DNA of 64,000 nucleotides from Bacteroidota bacterium (GTDB lineage Bacteria; Bacteroidota; Bacteroidia; Cytophagales; Spirosomataceae), in assembly GCA_020161355.1 (NCBI GenBank), contig JAIUOF010000002.1, positions 496,001-560,000 of the forward strand, read 5' to 3'. How positions within the stretch are numbered: the stretch's first letter is position 1; each line of letters begins with the position of its first letter. This document shows positions 44,301 to 52,000 of this stretch, one piece after another. Below the pieces are notes generated by a model. That model saw only the letters and a list, made by a program, of their open reading frames with translations, did no database searches and was not told where the DNA came from. The position numbers were made by a program, and so were the translations under genes.

Positions 44301-46529
44301 AATATTCAGGAAGAAGGAACCCCTCTTGTATTCAAAGCAGAAGGTGATAACCTAAAATGGTACACCAGTAGAACCGGCAAAACTTTCACTACTCAAAACC
44401 CTGAATTTACCAAAGTCGGAAAACATGACTATTATGTGAGCCAAACCAATGCCTTTGGTTGTGAATCAGACAGGCTTTTGATAGTGGCCGAGATTGTAGA
44501 AGCTTTTGGAATCTTAACCCAGCCTGTCAACCAAACCAATTGTGAGGGCAATACAGTAACATTTTCAATAAAATTGAAAGGGGAAACAAACCCAAGCTAT
44601 CAGTGGCAAATCAAAAATCGAGTTTCCGGACAATTTGAAAATCTGGAAGGAAAAAATAGTATTGGCCTGAAAATAGAAAACGCCGGAGAAAAGCCCTTTA
44701 CCGATGGCAGTGTTTTTAGATGTATTATCAAAGAAAATCAAAAAGAATTAATATCAAATGAAGCTACCCTAAAAGTAAATTCAATTTCTGGAAAAATAAA
44801 TGATGTATTAGTATGTGAAAACACAGGAATAAACCCTAAAAAGGCTGGAATTCAGATTGATGGTAAGATCAAAACTATAGAATGGCAGCAAAAAACAGGC
44901 AATATTTACAATACACTTTTTTCGGTCATAGATTCTACAGCATCCTTTTTCCCTGAAATTAAAAATACAGATAACTTTAGAATAAGGGTTACATTCCAAA
45001 ATGTGGGTACTTCCACTTGTATTCGCAGCACTCCGGATTTCAAAATCACAGTTAATCCCAAACCCGAAAAACCGGTTTGGAGAATTTCCGAAGTGTGCCA
45101 GTTTGATGATTGGAGTGTGATAACGAAAGATTTGCCAAAAAGCTACCAATATTTTGATTTGGACACTTTGCAATTATCAAAACCAAATTTAGACAAAGCG
45201 GGCGAAACCTCATTTTTGATAAAAAATATTAGTGCAAATAATTGTAATTCTGATTTTCTTAAAACAAAAATTACAATTAGAAATGCTCCGGTTTTCGCAT
45301 TAAAAGATACTACCATCACTTTTTGCAGTTTCTCTGAATCTCAAAAAGACCTTCAATTACTTGATAAAACTACCCGCTGGTATCAGGATCTGGAAAGTGA
45401 TTTTCTTTCAGAAAACACCTTAAACTTAGATTCTAAGACAGAGAATCAGTCGTTTTTTGCACGTGTTCAGGGAGAAAACTCCTGCTTCTCAAAACCAATA
45501 AAGGTCGGGTTCGATTTTATTCCTTGCTATCAGGGCAAAAGCACCCTTGATACTTGTCTCTCCATACAGCAAACCAACCTAAACCCTAACGACTGGAATT
45601 ATTTCTATCAAAAAAATGGAAAAATTCTGGCAGCGATTCATCCTGTCGGGCAAAATATGGGTTTGGTAAGTCTGGACTTTGGCTTAAGCTCACAAAATTT
45701 TATTTCAATTTTGGGTGAAAGTCATCTGCTTCCTAAATATTTAAATCTTAAAACTTCCAGGTCAATATCAAAACCGATAAAAATCAGAACCTATTTTTCT
45801 AAAAACGAAATCCTGAATTTTCCTATCCAAAACCTTGACAGTGTATGGATTATCAATTATTCAGGCTCCAATTCTGACTGTAACTCCAATAATAATTCTG
45901 ATGAAAATCAATACAAGATTATTGGAAATAGCATCATTAGAAATACCGAAAATCAGGAATTCAAATACCTGGAATTTGCCACAATGAACTTAGGAGAATA
46001 TGGTTTTTGGGGTAATAATTTAGTACTTCCTGAACTCCAGGGACTAATAAATAATAATGGGAACCCGCAAGTTTCGATTAGAAATTTCCCAGAGCATGGA
46101 AAAACAATCATACAAAAAAGCAACGATGGTAAAAACTGGGCCGACTGGATAAGCGATCAAAATACGGCTATTGACCTTCGTCCATTCTCCGGAAAAAATC
46201 AATATCAATTGGTTTATATTTTTGAAAATGGATTGAAAATTACCTTAAATAAAATCGGACTTGAATACTTAGAAGCAGGTTCAAAATGTGTGGTATTTGA
46301 AAACCCAACTATCAATCAGGGATATATCAATCTGTATTTCAATCAATTAGACAAAAACACTTTGATTTTCAATGATTTGAATGGCCAAATTATCGAAATA
46401 AATAAAATTACTGACAAAAACGACCATTTTAGGATAGAATTCAAAAACCCTTTACATACCGGAACCTATTTTATCTTTGCAAAAAATAAGAATGGAGAAG
46501 CCTGTAGTCAGAAAATTTTTGTGAGATAA
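35337..46529 (+). CDS. Giant type IX secreted multi-domain protein
   Basis: 3730 residues. Signal peptide MKKIFITLLVLFSTSYGFTQ. Many Ig-like/PKD-like modules carry YQWY/YQWLKNG motifs (for example near residue 525), many with paired cysteines. A SprB-like repeat (ITVSDVKCIGQSDGKI) begins near residue 925. Residues about 1339-2622 are four copies of a 339-residue unit. The last 75 or so residues form a T9SS sorting domain (VVFENPTINQGYINLYF ... GTYFIFAKNKNG ... KIFVR). Likely secreted or attached to the cell surface; adhesion is the usual inference. A TACCTTTT box lies at 35318-35325. It is flanked upstream by a terminator and downstream by a separate peptidase gene. Confidence 0.9.
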   Translation: MKKIFITLLVLFSTSYGFTQNVTFIQPPTQTSPGMCYGGNQTVTASTQNATGFLVQVLNSQNNWENYPGAEGLISTNPGAISYTFYGISYAFAFRIRIFNATDTLNSGPQTITPNRPEFQFHPADLMQCTGNAVKFYASATGNCNISYQWYRFDGSTNHVLTNGSVYSGVGTNGLGISSVASSQHNYQFLVKATDPNGCENYSQTGKLTVNQLSTVVSPTTTQQYCEGDTVTFSVATKIGEVSSQNWMKKFGSEPVYTNITPSTHFSDPTGDILKVFGIKSTENNYRLRVNFVVKNQNADGSISTSICTKDATRASYVINPRPQKPSPIADLERCGSGKVTYTISQPGNYYWYTDTTKNAIINNQSHFTSPSIDSTRAFYVSQKDLKGCESHKTSFWALIRNIPELFLTKNFTFCPTNNQFELNFDSTKHDPEKIYVKNGSASFPGFVEVIETPFSNPISITLPGNISPEIYNLQLFAKNQYCFSDTTILNFEVKTPVKITNSPINTNLCEGEDHTFSVDYTGDGPFSYQWLKNGSLIVGEAGKTLAINDIKAGDAGDYKVIVQGFCGNDTALIGSVEVLRPTFIQTQPKPVKVCENENAVFKVEATGSGTLHYQWYQNDLPVGGDSSTLRIESVHITQNQSIIKCRIISDCGAGIFSEPVILTVVQLPATPTINDRIGFCQSENWANLTATALPFHSLIWYDGDRNMLASNQIPAAIPGVKNYFVCQIDSNNCQSPLKPFEVEITERFEIESISDKSFICPTGNFNNQVLLSQRLSPENQPVEKYTLFLNDHFVSENTVGEFIGNSAGKYTVTAQYHFCQISDSVSVHSLFPELTTSPSASDTSVCLNNSVALQVNSEYQNGTYYWWESENSVFSNFQGNTFTTNPIIENTKFYVSYVKQNNENRVCESTRKEIKVNIRQNLSPDITVSDVKCIGQSDGKIIIEANSIAPPVQFTLNNSIQNITGVFENLDAGSYSILMQDTEGCKIDTSIIIDTAPGPEYLIQPETISRCKGNNASFSFSANNYNSIIWQKKLPGGLDFSDIPGSNATNLNLTNIGNAVYPHNTIFRAKISNGVCEITSREAILKVNSVSSSNKTISFCENSMAQLDLTGIEITGKVSAYLWEKRNGTSGPWNSIPNSNDSVFVFNNISRNDAAYYRAKLTFDNGNENSCIINTTTTTGLRVLVDTLQVPILSDDVSICSGNSTVLSVSNCSGNILWSTGQTQNSITVSPHLTSKYAVTCIYNTCTTNSADSITVTVLDNNNLAPVISTGKLNYCKGDSIFLYASGCENQTVWSNEMTGDTLKLKAINSFSISAHCLSKGCSSPTSNSINISVLPQISAGMIQDYTQTNCAGFNPTTINSLTNPTGGTIQWQFSENCSAVSPVWVDISGAHTTTYNPPALNVTTCFRRMVFDSCQTAFSNVLTFHIVPDPVVSVSSDLPEVCFGNSVLLSKNIIGGQGTCPVQWQINKVSGAASSAFWQNYALGDSLEIPNQNIGSDSTWYFRVKVDCDNSSCNLAVSEGISVVFLPELSLETNFVDSTICAGASVLLSASGCKASLKWSTGGTTPSITISPESSVSVKVTCKNTCDSVNKTFNINVVPGISAPAISVNQTRFCPEDTISISATGCDGQVVWSNNFTGNNLKLPAESSFSISAHCVSLNCSSPESNQLNISVLPQISAGTIQDYTQTNCAGFNPATINSLTNPSGGTIQWQFSENCSAVSPVWVDISGAHTTTYNPPALNVTSCFRRMVFDSCQTVFSNVVTFHIVPDPVISVSSDLAEVCFGNSVLLKKTTVGGQGTCLVQWQINKVTGAASSAFWKNYALGDSLEIPNQNIGSDSTWYFRARVDCENSSCNLAVSEGVSVVFHPELSLESNFTDSTICAGASVLLSASGCKASLKWSTGETTPSITISPEISVSVKVTCKNTCDSISKTFNINVVPGISAPIVTVNKTSFCYGDTISISATGCDGQVVWSNDFIGSTQKIIAQTSFVISAHCQSQNCNSPESNQLNISVLPQISAGTIQDYTQTNCSGFNPATINSLSNPSGGTIRWQFSENCAAVSPGWVDILGANTTTYNPSALNVTTCFRRMIFDSCQTVFSNIVTFHIVPDPVVSVSSDLSQVCFGNSVLLSKNIIGGQGSCPVQWQINKVSGAASSAFWQNYALGDSLEIPNQNPGSDSTWYFRVRVDCENSSCNLAVSEGIPVVFHPQLNLETNFVDSTICAGASVLLSASGCKASLKWSTGETTPSITTSPQSSVSVKVICKNTCDSISKTFNINVVPGISAPIITVNKTSFCYGDTISISASGCDGQVIWSNNFIGSTQKIIAQTSFVISAHCQSQNCNSPESNQLNISVLPQISAGTIQDYTQTNCSGFNPATINSLTNPTGGTIQWQFSENCSTVSPVWADISGANTATYNPPALNVTTCFRRMVFDSCQTAFSNVVTFHIVPDPVVSVSSDLAEVCFGNSVLLSKNIIGGQGTCPVQWQINKVSGAASSAFWQNYALGDSLEIPNQNVGSDSTLYFRVKVDCDNASCNLAVSEGISVVFHPELSLETNFVDSTICASASVLLSASGCKASLKWSTGGTTPSITISPQSSVSVKVICKNTCDSISKTFNINVVPGISAPINVTDDSIFAPQTLEFSAIGQNLKWFLDSTSHNFSLNAPEYSLPGKYTVWVSQTIGQCESPRLKISSTIFAALAIISQPVNQLNCNGNTSNFTVNASGSGILNYQWFRKRPGELQFSSLNDDLPNIDKSTTNQLKISNIGNIENPNGTLYYCKIEDSFSEIFSDSVLLNVNKLSGTLDNQEKCLTQTFDLNLAVSHQISGDPISVQWQYRTATGTEWDTLYNNSNVSGSESTHLQISSLHVENAGQYRCALKFASSSGTCIETTDLMTLKVRAYPTEPVISQAQVCQNEKLEPIEINHDSDLDVLWFTTSENGFTYKKQPGIDTETPGEQALWCSLVNDYGCESNRVKVPITVHPQPNPPINITPNIQEEGTPLVFKAEGDNLKWYTSRTGKTFTTQNPEFTKVGKHDYYVSQTNAFGCESDRLLIVAEIVEAFGILTQPVNQTNCEGNTVTFSIKLKGETNPSYQWQIKNRVSGQFENLEGKNSIGLKIENAGEKPFTDGSVFRCIIKENQKELISNEATLKVNSISGKINDVLVCENTGINPKKAGIQIDGKIKTIEWQQKTGNIYNTLFSVIDSTASFFPEIKNTDNFRIRVTFQNVGTSTCIRSTPDFKITVNPKPEKPVWRISEVCQFDDWSVITKDLPKSYQYFDLDTLQLSKPNLDKAGETSFLIKNISANNCNSDFLKTKITIRNAPVFALKDTTITFCSFSESQKDLQLLDKTTRWYQDLESDFLSENTLNLDSKTENQSFFARVQGENSCFSKPIKVGFDFIPCYQGKSTLDTCLSIQQTNLNPNDWNYFYQKNGKILAAIHPVGQNMGLVSLDFGLSSQNFISILGESHLLPKYLNLKTSRSISKPIKIRTYFSKNEILNFPIQNLDSVWIINYSGSNSDCNSNNNSDENQYKIIGNSIIRNTENQEFKYLEFATMNLGEYGFWGNNLVLPELQGLINNNGNPQVSIRNFPEHGKTIIQKSNDGKNWADWISDQNTAIDLRPFSGKNQYQLVYIFENGLKITLNKIGLEYLEAGSKCVVFENPTINQGYINLYFNQLDKNTLIFNDLNGQIIEINKITDKNDHFRIEFKNPLHTGTYFIFAKNKNGEACSQKIFVR
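39351..43204 (+). repeat. 1017-nt tandem repeat, three full copies and one partial
   Basis: The marker ATCTCAGCCGG-type sequence recurs at 39351, 40368, 41385 and 42402: three intervals of exactly 1017 nt (339 codons). Protein units start ISAG.IQDYTQTNC and include FRRMVFDSCQT and LSASGCKASLKWSTG. The fourth copy leaves the pattern near 43204. A diverged older copy precedes the first. Confidence 0.92.
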
Positions 46530-46696
46530 GTTTTATTTCTAATAGCAAAAAATTGGTTTTTCTAAAATATCAGGATAATCCACAAAAAATTATGACCTCC
46601 TTATTTTTACAATTAATTTTAGGTATAAAAATATTTTGATTTAAGACAAACATCATTAATAAACTAATATTCAAATATTTATAATTTTTTCTTAAA

Positions 46697-48823
46697 ATGA
46701 ATAAATACAAAATTCTAAAAAAAATAGCCGGATTGGCATTCGTAGCAATTAGCTTTTCGACTCATGCCCAGCAATCAGGTGGAATGTGGATACCCACCGA
46801 AATCAACGAAACGGAAATGAAAGCTATGGGCATGAAGGTGTCGGCCAAAGACATTTTTGATCCAATGAAACCCAGTATCGAAGATGCCGTACCTCAATTT
46901 AATGGCGGCTGTACATCAGAAATCATATCTCCCAATGGCTTGCTTTTGACCAACCACCATTGCGGCTACAGCATGATTCAGAGCCACTCCAGTGTTGATC
47001 ATAATTATTTAAAAAATGGATTTTGGGCTAAAAACTATAGTGAGGAATTACCCAACCCAGGTGCCCATGTTGCATTTATTACCGACATCATTGACATCAC
47101 GCCCAAAATTCTTACAGGCACAGAAAACATGTCAGCCGCAGAACTAGGAAAAACGCTCAAAGAACGAATGGAAGATGTTCTGAAAAATACCCCCAAAGGA
47201 AAATTTGAAGAACTGGAAATAAAACCTATGTATGCCGGCAATAAATATTATTTATACAAAAAACTGATATTCAAAGACATAAGACTTGTAGGGACCCCAC
47301 CGGAATCAATTGGAAAGTTTGGCTCTGATACCGACAACTGGGTGTGGCCACGTCATACAGGCGATTTTTCTATTTTCAGGATTTATGCCAATAAAAACAA
47401 TGAACCTGCTGAGTATTCTGCCGAAAACGTGCCTTACAAGCCAAAACATTTCCTTCCTGTCTCTATAAAAGGCATAAAAGAAAACGATTTTACATTCGTA
47501 TATGGTTTTCCGGGACGTACCAATGAGTATCTTCCTGCCATTGCTTTGGAAAAAACCTTAAAAGAGACCAACCCTGCCCGTATCGAGGTTCGGGATTTGA
47601 TTCTGAAAAACTGGGATGAAAAAATGCGAACCGAAGAAGCCATTAAAATAAAATATGCTTCAAAATATGCCTCATTGGCCAACTACTGGAAAAAATGGAT
47701 CGGTGAAAATCAGGGATTGGAACGGTCTGATGCCGTAAAAAAACGGAAAGATTATGAGCAGTTTTTGATTTCGAAAAATCCAGCCACTGCAAAGACCATT
47801 GCCGAGTTGGAAGATTTATACCAAAAACAAGCCCCACATGCTTTAAATAAGGTCTATTTCGATGAAATCAGCCGGGGAGCGGAGATTCTCAGAGTAGCAA
47901 ATATTTACTCCTCTGCAATAGACGTAGCCTCTGTCAATAAACTGGATGCAAACGGCAGCAAACGGGTAATCAATGCCCTCAAAGCATTTTATAAAGATTA
48001 TGATGCATCCCTGGATTTGAAATTGAGTGCGAAACTGCTCATGATGTATTCCAAAAAAGTATCGCCTGACTTACTACCTGAAGAGCTTAAACTACTTTCG
48101 GATGAACAAAAATGCTACGATTGGCTTCAGAAAAATGCTGCCATTCTTTCTGATCCAGAATTTATAAATAATCTGAAAGACGGAACTTTTAGTGCTGAAA
48201 ATATCAATACACTAAAATCTAACCCGGTAATAAGTTTATTCAGAAATATGCGTGCACGCTATGTCGAAAAATCAGGAAATGCCAACGATGCTCTTCAAAC
48301 TCAAATAGACCTGATTCAAAAGAGGTATATGGCTGAACAAATGAAAACCGACACTCAAAAAAAATATTTCCCGGATGCCAATTCCACACTAAGGGTGACC
48401 TATGGCAGGGTAAAAGGCTCCAATGTTCGTGACGGTGTGAGTTACCATTACCAAACCTACCTCGACGGCGTAATGGAAAAATACAAGCCTGGTGATTATG
48501 AATTTGATGTTCCGGTCGAATTGATTGAAATATACAAAAACAAGGACTTTGGGCAATATGCCGACCATACGGGGAGAGTTCCGGTAGCATTTACTGCAAC
48601 AAACCACACCACAGGGGGTAACTCAGGTAGCCCTGCGATAGATGCTAAGGGAAATCTGGTAGGTTTAAATTTTGACAGACAATGGGAAGGCACCATGTCG
48701 GACCTGAATTATGATCCCGAAATTTGCCGCAACATAATGGTAGATACCCGCTATGTACTTTTTATCATTGAAAAAATAGGAAAAGCAACATGGCTCATTG
48801 ATGAAATGAAACTGGTGAAATAG
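46697..48823 (+). CDS. S46 family dipeptidyl-peptidase, DPP11-like
   Basis: 708 residues, normal for S46. Signal peptide ends near THAQ. Catalytic residues: His in LLLTNHHCGY (87-88), Asp in VWPRHTGDFSIFRIY, Ser643 in TTGGNSGSP. R661 in LNFDRQWEG falls 18 residues after the catalytic Ser, the position that is Arg in Asp/Glu-specific DPP11 and Gly in DPP7. So it probably removes dipeptides with an acidic second residue, in the periplasm, feeding amino-acid use. Own gene between the giant protein and a terminator. Confidence 0.92.
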   Translation: MNKYKILKKIAGLAFVAISFSTHAQQSGGMWIPTEINETEMKAMGMKVSAKDIFDPMKPSIEDAVPQFNGGCTSEIISPNGLLLTNHHCGYSMIQSHSSVDHNYLKNGFWAKNYSEELPNPGAHVAFITDIIDITPKILTGTENMSAAELGKTLKERMEDVLKNTPKGKFEELEIKPMYAGNKYYLYKKLIFKDIRLVGTPPESIGKFGSDTDNWVWPRHTGDFSIFRIYANKNNEPAEYSAENVPYKPKHFLPVSIKGIKENDFTFVYGFPGRTNEYLPAIALEKTLKETNPARIEVRDLILKNWDEKMRTEEAIKIKYASKYASLANYWKKWIGENQGLERSDAVKKRKDYEQFLISKNPATAKTIAELEDLYQKQAPHALNKVYFDEISRGAEILRVANIYSSAIDVASVNKLDANGSKRVINALKAFYKDYDASLDLKLSAKLLMMYSKKVSPDLLPEELKLLSDEQKCYDWLQKNAAILSDPEFINNLKDGTFSAENINTLKSNPVISLFRNMRARYVEKSGNANDALQTQIDLIQKRYMAEQMKTDTQKKYFPDANSTLRVTYGRVKGSNVRDGVSYHYQTYLDGVMEKYKPGDYEFDVPVELIEIYKNKDFGQYADHTGRVPVAFTATNHTTGGNSGSPAIDAKGNLVGLNFDRQWEGTMSDLNYDPEICRNIMVDTRYVLFIIEKIGKATWLIDEMKLVK

Positions 48824-48862
48824 ATTTCAATTCCTTAAAAAGGATAGTGTCTTATTGTCTTT

Positions 48863-48905
48863 AAGAAGTTCATTAAATTTCAATAAAATGAACTTCTTTT
48901 TTTTG
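48863..48905 (+). terminator. Terminator of the S46 peptidase gene
   Basis: AAGAAGTTCAT (48863-48873) and ATGAACTTCTT (48888-48898), a perfect 11-bp stem followed by a T-run. Confidence 0.85.
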
Positions 48906-49013
48906 TAATTTTCTTCAATATTTCATCACTTTGAATTATTTTTACCTAGAGGATAAAAATAACGAATTATCCATATTCTTAGTTAATTGCAATTGAATCT
49001 TAATACTTATCTC

Positions 49014-52000
49014 ATGACCATCTACAAATTAAATCCCTGGCTTTTGGTGGCTACATTACTGCTATTTGCCAAAATTTCTTTTTCTCAAAAAGATTCGCTT
49101 CTTAAATGTAAGGACACTGATAAACAAGGAATCTATTACAACAATACGATTGCATATTTAAAAAAGAAGGAAAATCTCCGGCCACAATTAAAATACCCGA
49201 TAAATGTGGCTTTAAGTGTTAAACTTATTAGAAAATCCGATGGAAGCGGAGGTATTGATGAATCGCAGGTTAGGCGTGTCATTGACAATTTAAATTCAGT
49301 GTACCTACAAGCCAATATAGGTTTTTTTCTTTTAAATGATAAGGTAGAGTTTATTAACAACGATAACTATTATGTCTTTAATACTGAAGATGAAGATAAA
49401 CTTACCTCAAAATATGATGTTAGGAATGCAATAAATTTATACTTAGTAAATTCATTTGAAGAATCTATTGGTGGGTATGCATATTTTCCCAGCACCATGA
49501 AAAATTCCAACCGAGTGTTTTGCTATTATGCAGATGTGGAAGATATGATTTACAAAGTGGTACCGCATGAAATGGGCCACTATTTTGGCTTATTTCATAC
49601 TTTTCAAGGCAATTTCAGTGTTGACGAAGAGCTAGTTAGCAGAGGTGAAAATGGAAATTGTGAATTTGCGGGTGATTTGATTTGTGATACTCCTGCCGAC
49701 CCCTATGGTAAGGTAATATTCTTAGGGGGAGTTGATTGCGGATTCAATTATATTTTTACGGACAAATCCGGGGAAAATTACCACCCTCAAACCGGCAATC
49801 TTATGTCTTACTACAGGAATTGTGGTAATTTCTTTACTCCCGGCCAGTATGAACTTTTGTCTTATGGAATATCAAAAAGATTAGCTCCAAATACCAACAG
49901 TGAGGTAAGGTATAATATACTCGGCAGGCAAGAAATTGATTCGACTTTAATAACTACGGGAAAGCTGCAATCGAAAGATGGAGGAATATATAACTCCTCA
50001 ATATGCAGAAATCAGGAAGTTTATTTATCGTATACCTTAAAGTCTAAGAAGAATATACCTGTTGAAGCCTGGTTGATAACGGACAACAATAAAATAAGAA
50101 TAAAAGTTGGTGAAGGCACTGAATCACCCCTAAAACTAAACTTTGAAAAATTACCCTCGATCCCATTTAATTTCTTTTTACAAGTAGTAGCTACAGATGA
50201 ATCCCAATTTGGAACTTTTTCTGATCAATATTACAAGCTACTGGAGATTCCGAAAATAGAGATTCAAGGAAGTGACGAAATTTTCAAAGGAGAACAGGCC
50301 GTAATATTAGTAAAAATAAATACCGCAATTGCCAATTTTAAAATTCTTAATGAATATAACGAAGGTGTTAATTATTTTCATTCAGGAATTCCCAATAAAA
50401 TACAATTAAAGATTCCAACCAGTAACTCCTCTCAATTCAAAATTACTTCGGTTTCAAACGAATGTGGTGTGGGCACAGGAACCGGCGTCTTTGATGTGAA
50501 AATTATTCCCGTACCATTATCAAAATTTGTAAAGTTGTACCGACAGGATGACTTTATTTGTAAAGGAAGAGACCTTCAATTCACAGTAGTTGGTGATGGG
50601 AAAATACCTGAAATTAAATCCATAAATCTAGTCGAAAATGATTCTCAGAATGGAATAAAAATTACTAGTTATTCTCTTTCTAATGACCTGTTAACGATTC
50701 CCGCAGCGGAAATACAAAACTCTTTTGCCGAAAGATTTAGTTTGGTAATTGATTTTGAAAATTTAGGAATTGTTTCATCTAAAATAATTCACAAGTTGTC
50801 AGACATAAATTTAGATTTATCCCAAGTAGTCAAATTTAAACGGGGAAAAGAGTATAAGATAAATTTACCGGGATATTATACACCAACTGAAGTCTTACTT
50901 TCAAATAATAACTCTTTAAACATTAGCGGAAATGCAGCCTTTTTATCCTTTGTCTTATTTGAAAATCAAACAATAAACATTTCCAAAAGTAACACCAACG
51001 GCTGTCAGGTGGTTAACTTGACCGGTACAATTCAATTCAAGACTGATGATTTGCTGGAGTTTGATTTGGTAAGAAAAGAAGAAGTCTGTGTGAATCAAAA
51101 AATCTCACTTCCCGTAAGCAAAATTCAGGGGATTTTTGGAAATCAACCAACGGTAATTTTTTATGACGAACTCAACCGGCAAAGTTCTGGCACTTCCAGT
51201 CATCTTAGCAATGAAAATATTCTGACATTCGTCATTCCCGAAACCCTTAAATCTGATGGTTATTATTATTTTAGAATAATGACCGTTGATTCACTTCTTA
51301 GTAAAAAATCTAACCTTTTCTATATAAATACCTTGCCCAATATAAATATATCAGGGGTTTATTCCAGCAAATACCAAAACCAAAATTTAATTAAAGAAGT
51401 AAAGGGTACCTTACCAATTGAAGTCATATTTGATGATGATAAAACGTTTAAAATATTTACAACAAACGATATTCTTTCCCCCTCCAACTTCTCTGAAGGG
51501 CAACATAATATAAAACAGCTCAAAAACATTTGCGGAACATTTTCTCCAAATCAAATTTTTGTTATTGCCAATGAAATACCTTCTCCAAACTGTACTTCAA
51601 TCGGAAATCCTGATAAATATTTTATACCTGTTTCTAAATTCGAAATAAGCCAGCAATATCAAGACAATATGCCAGTTTTTTCGAGAGAGGATTGGCCACA
51701 CCAAACCAATGGCTACAATGATTTCACAAATAAAATTATCTATCTCAAAAAAAATACTCCCTATAACTTTTACCTGGAGACTTATGTAGAAAAAAATCTG
51801 TCTTATGGAAGTACAAATTACACACAACTCAAGTCCTGGATTGATTATAACAATAATGGGGTTTTTGAGGACAAAGAAGAAATAATTTATAGTACAGAAG
51901 CTTTCCGAACCAAAAAGACCATCATAATTCCCGAAAATGTAAAACCCGGCTTTAGATTATTACGAATTAAAACCATAAGCCAAAATTCCACAAGTTATAA

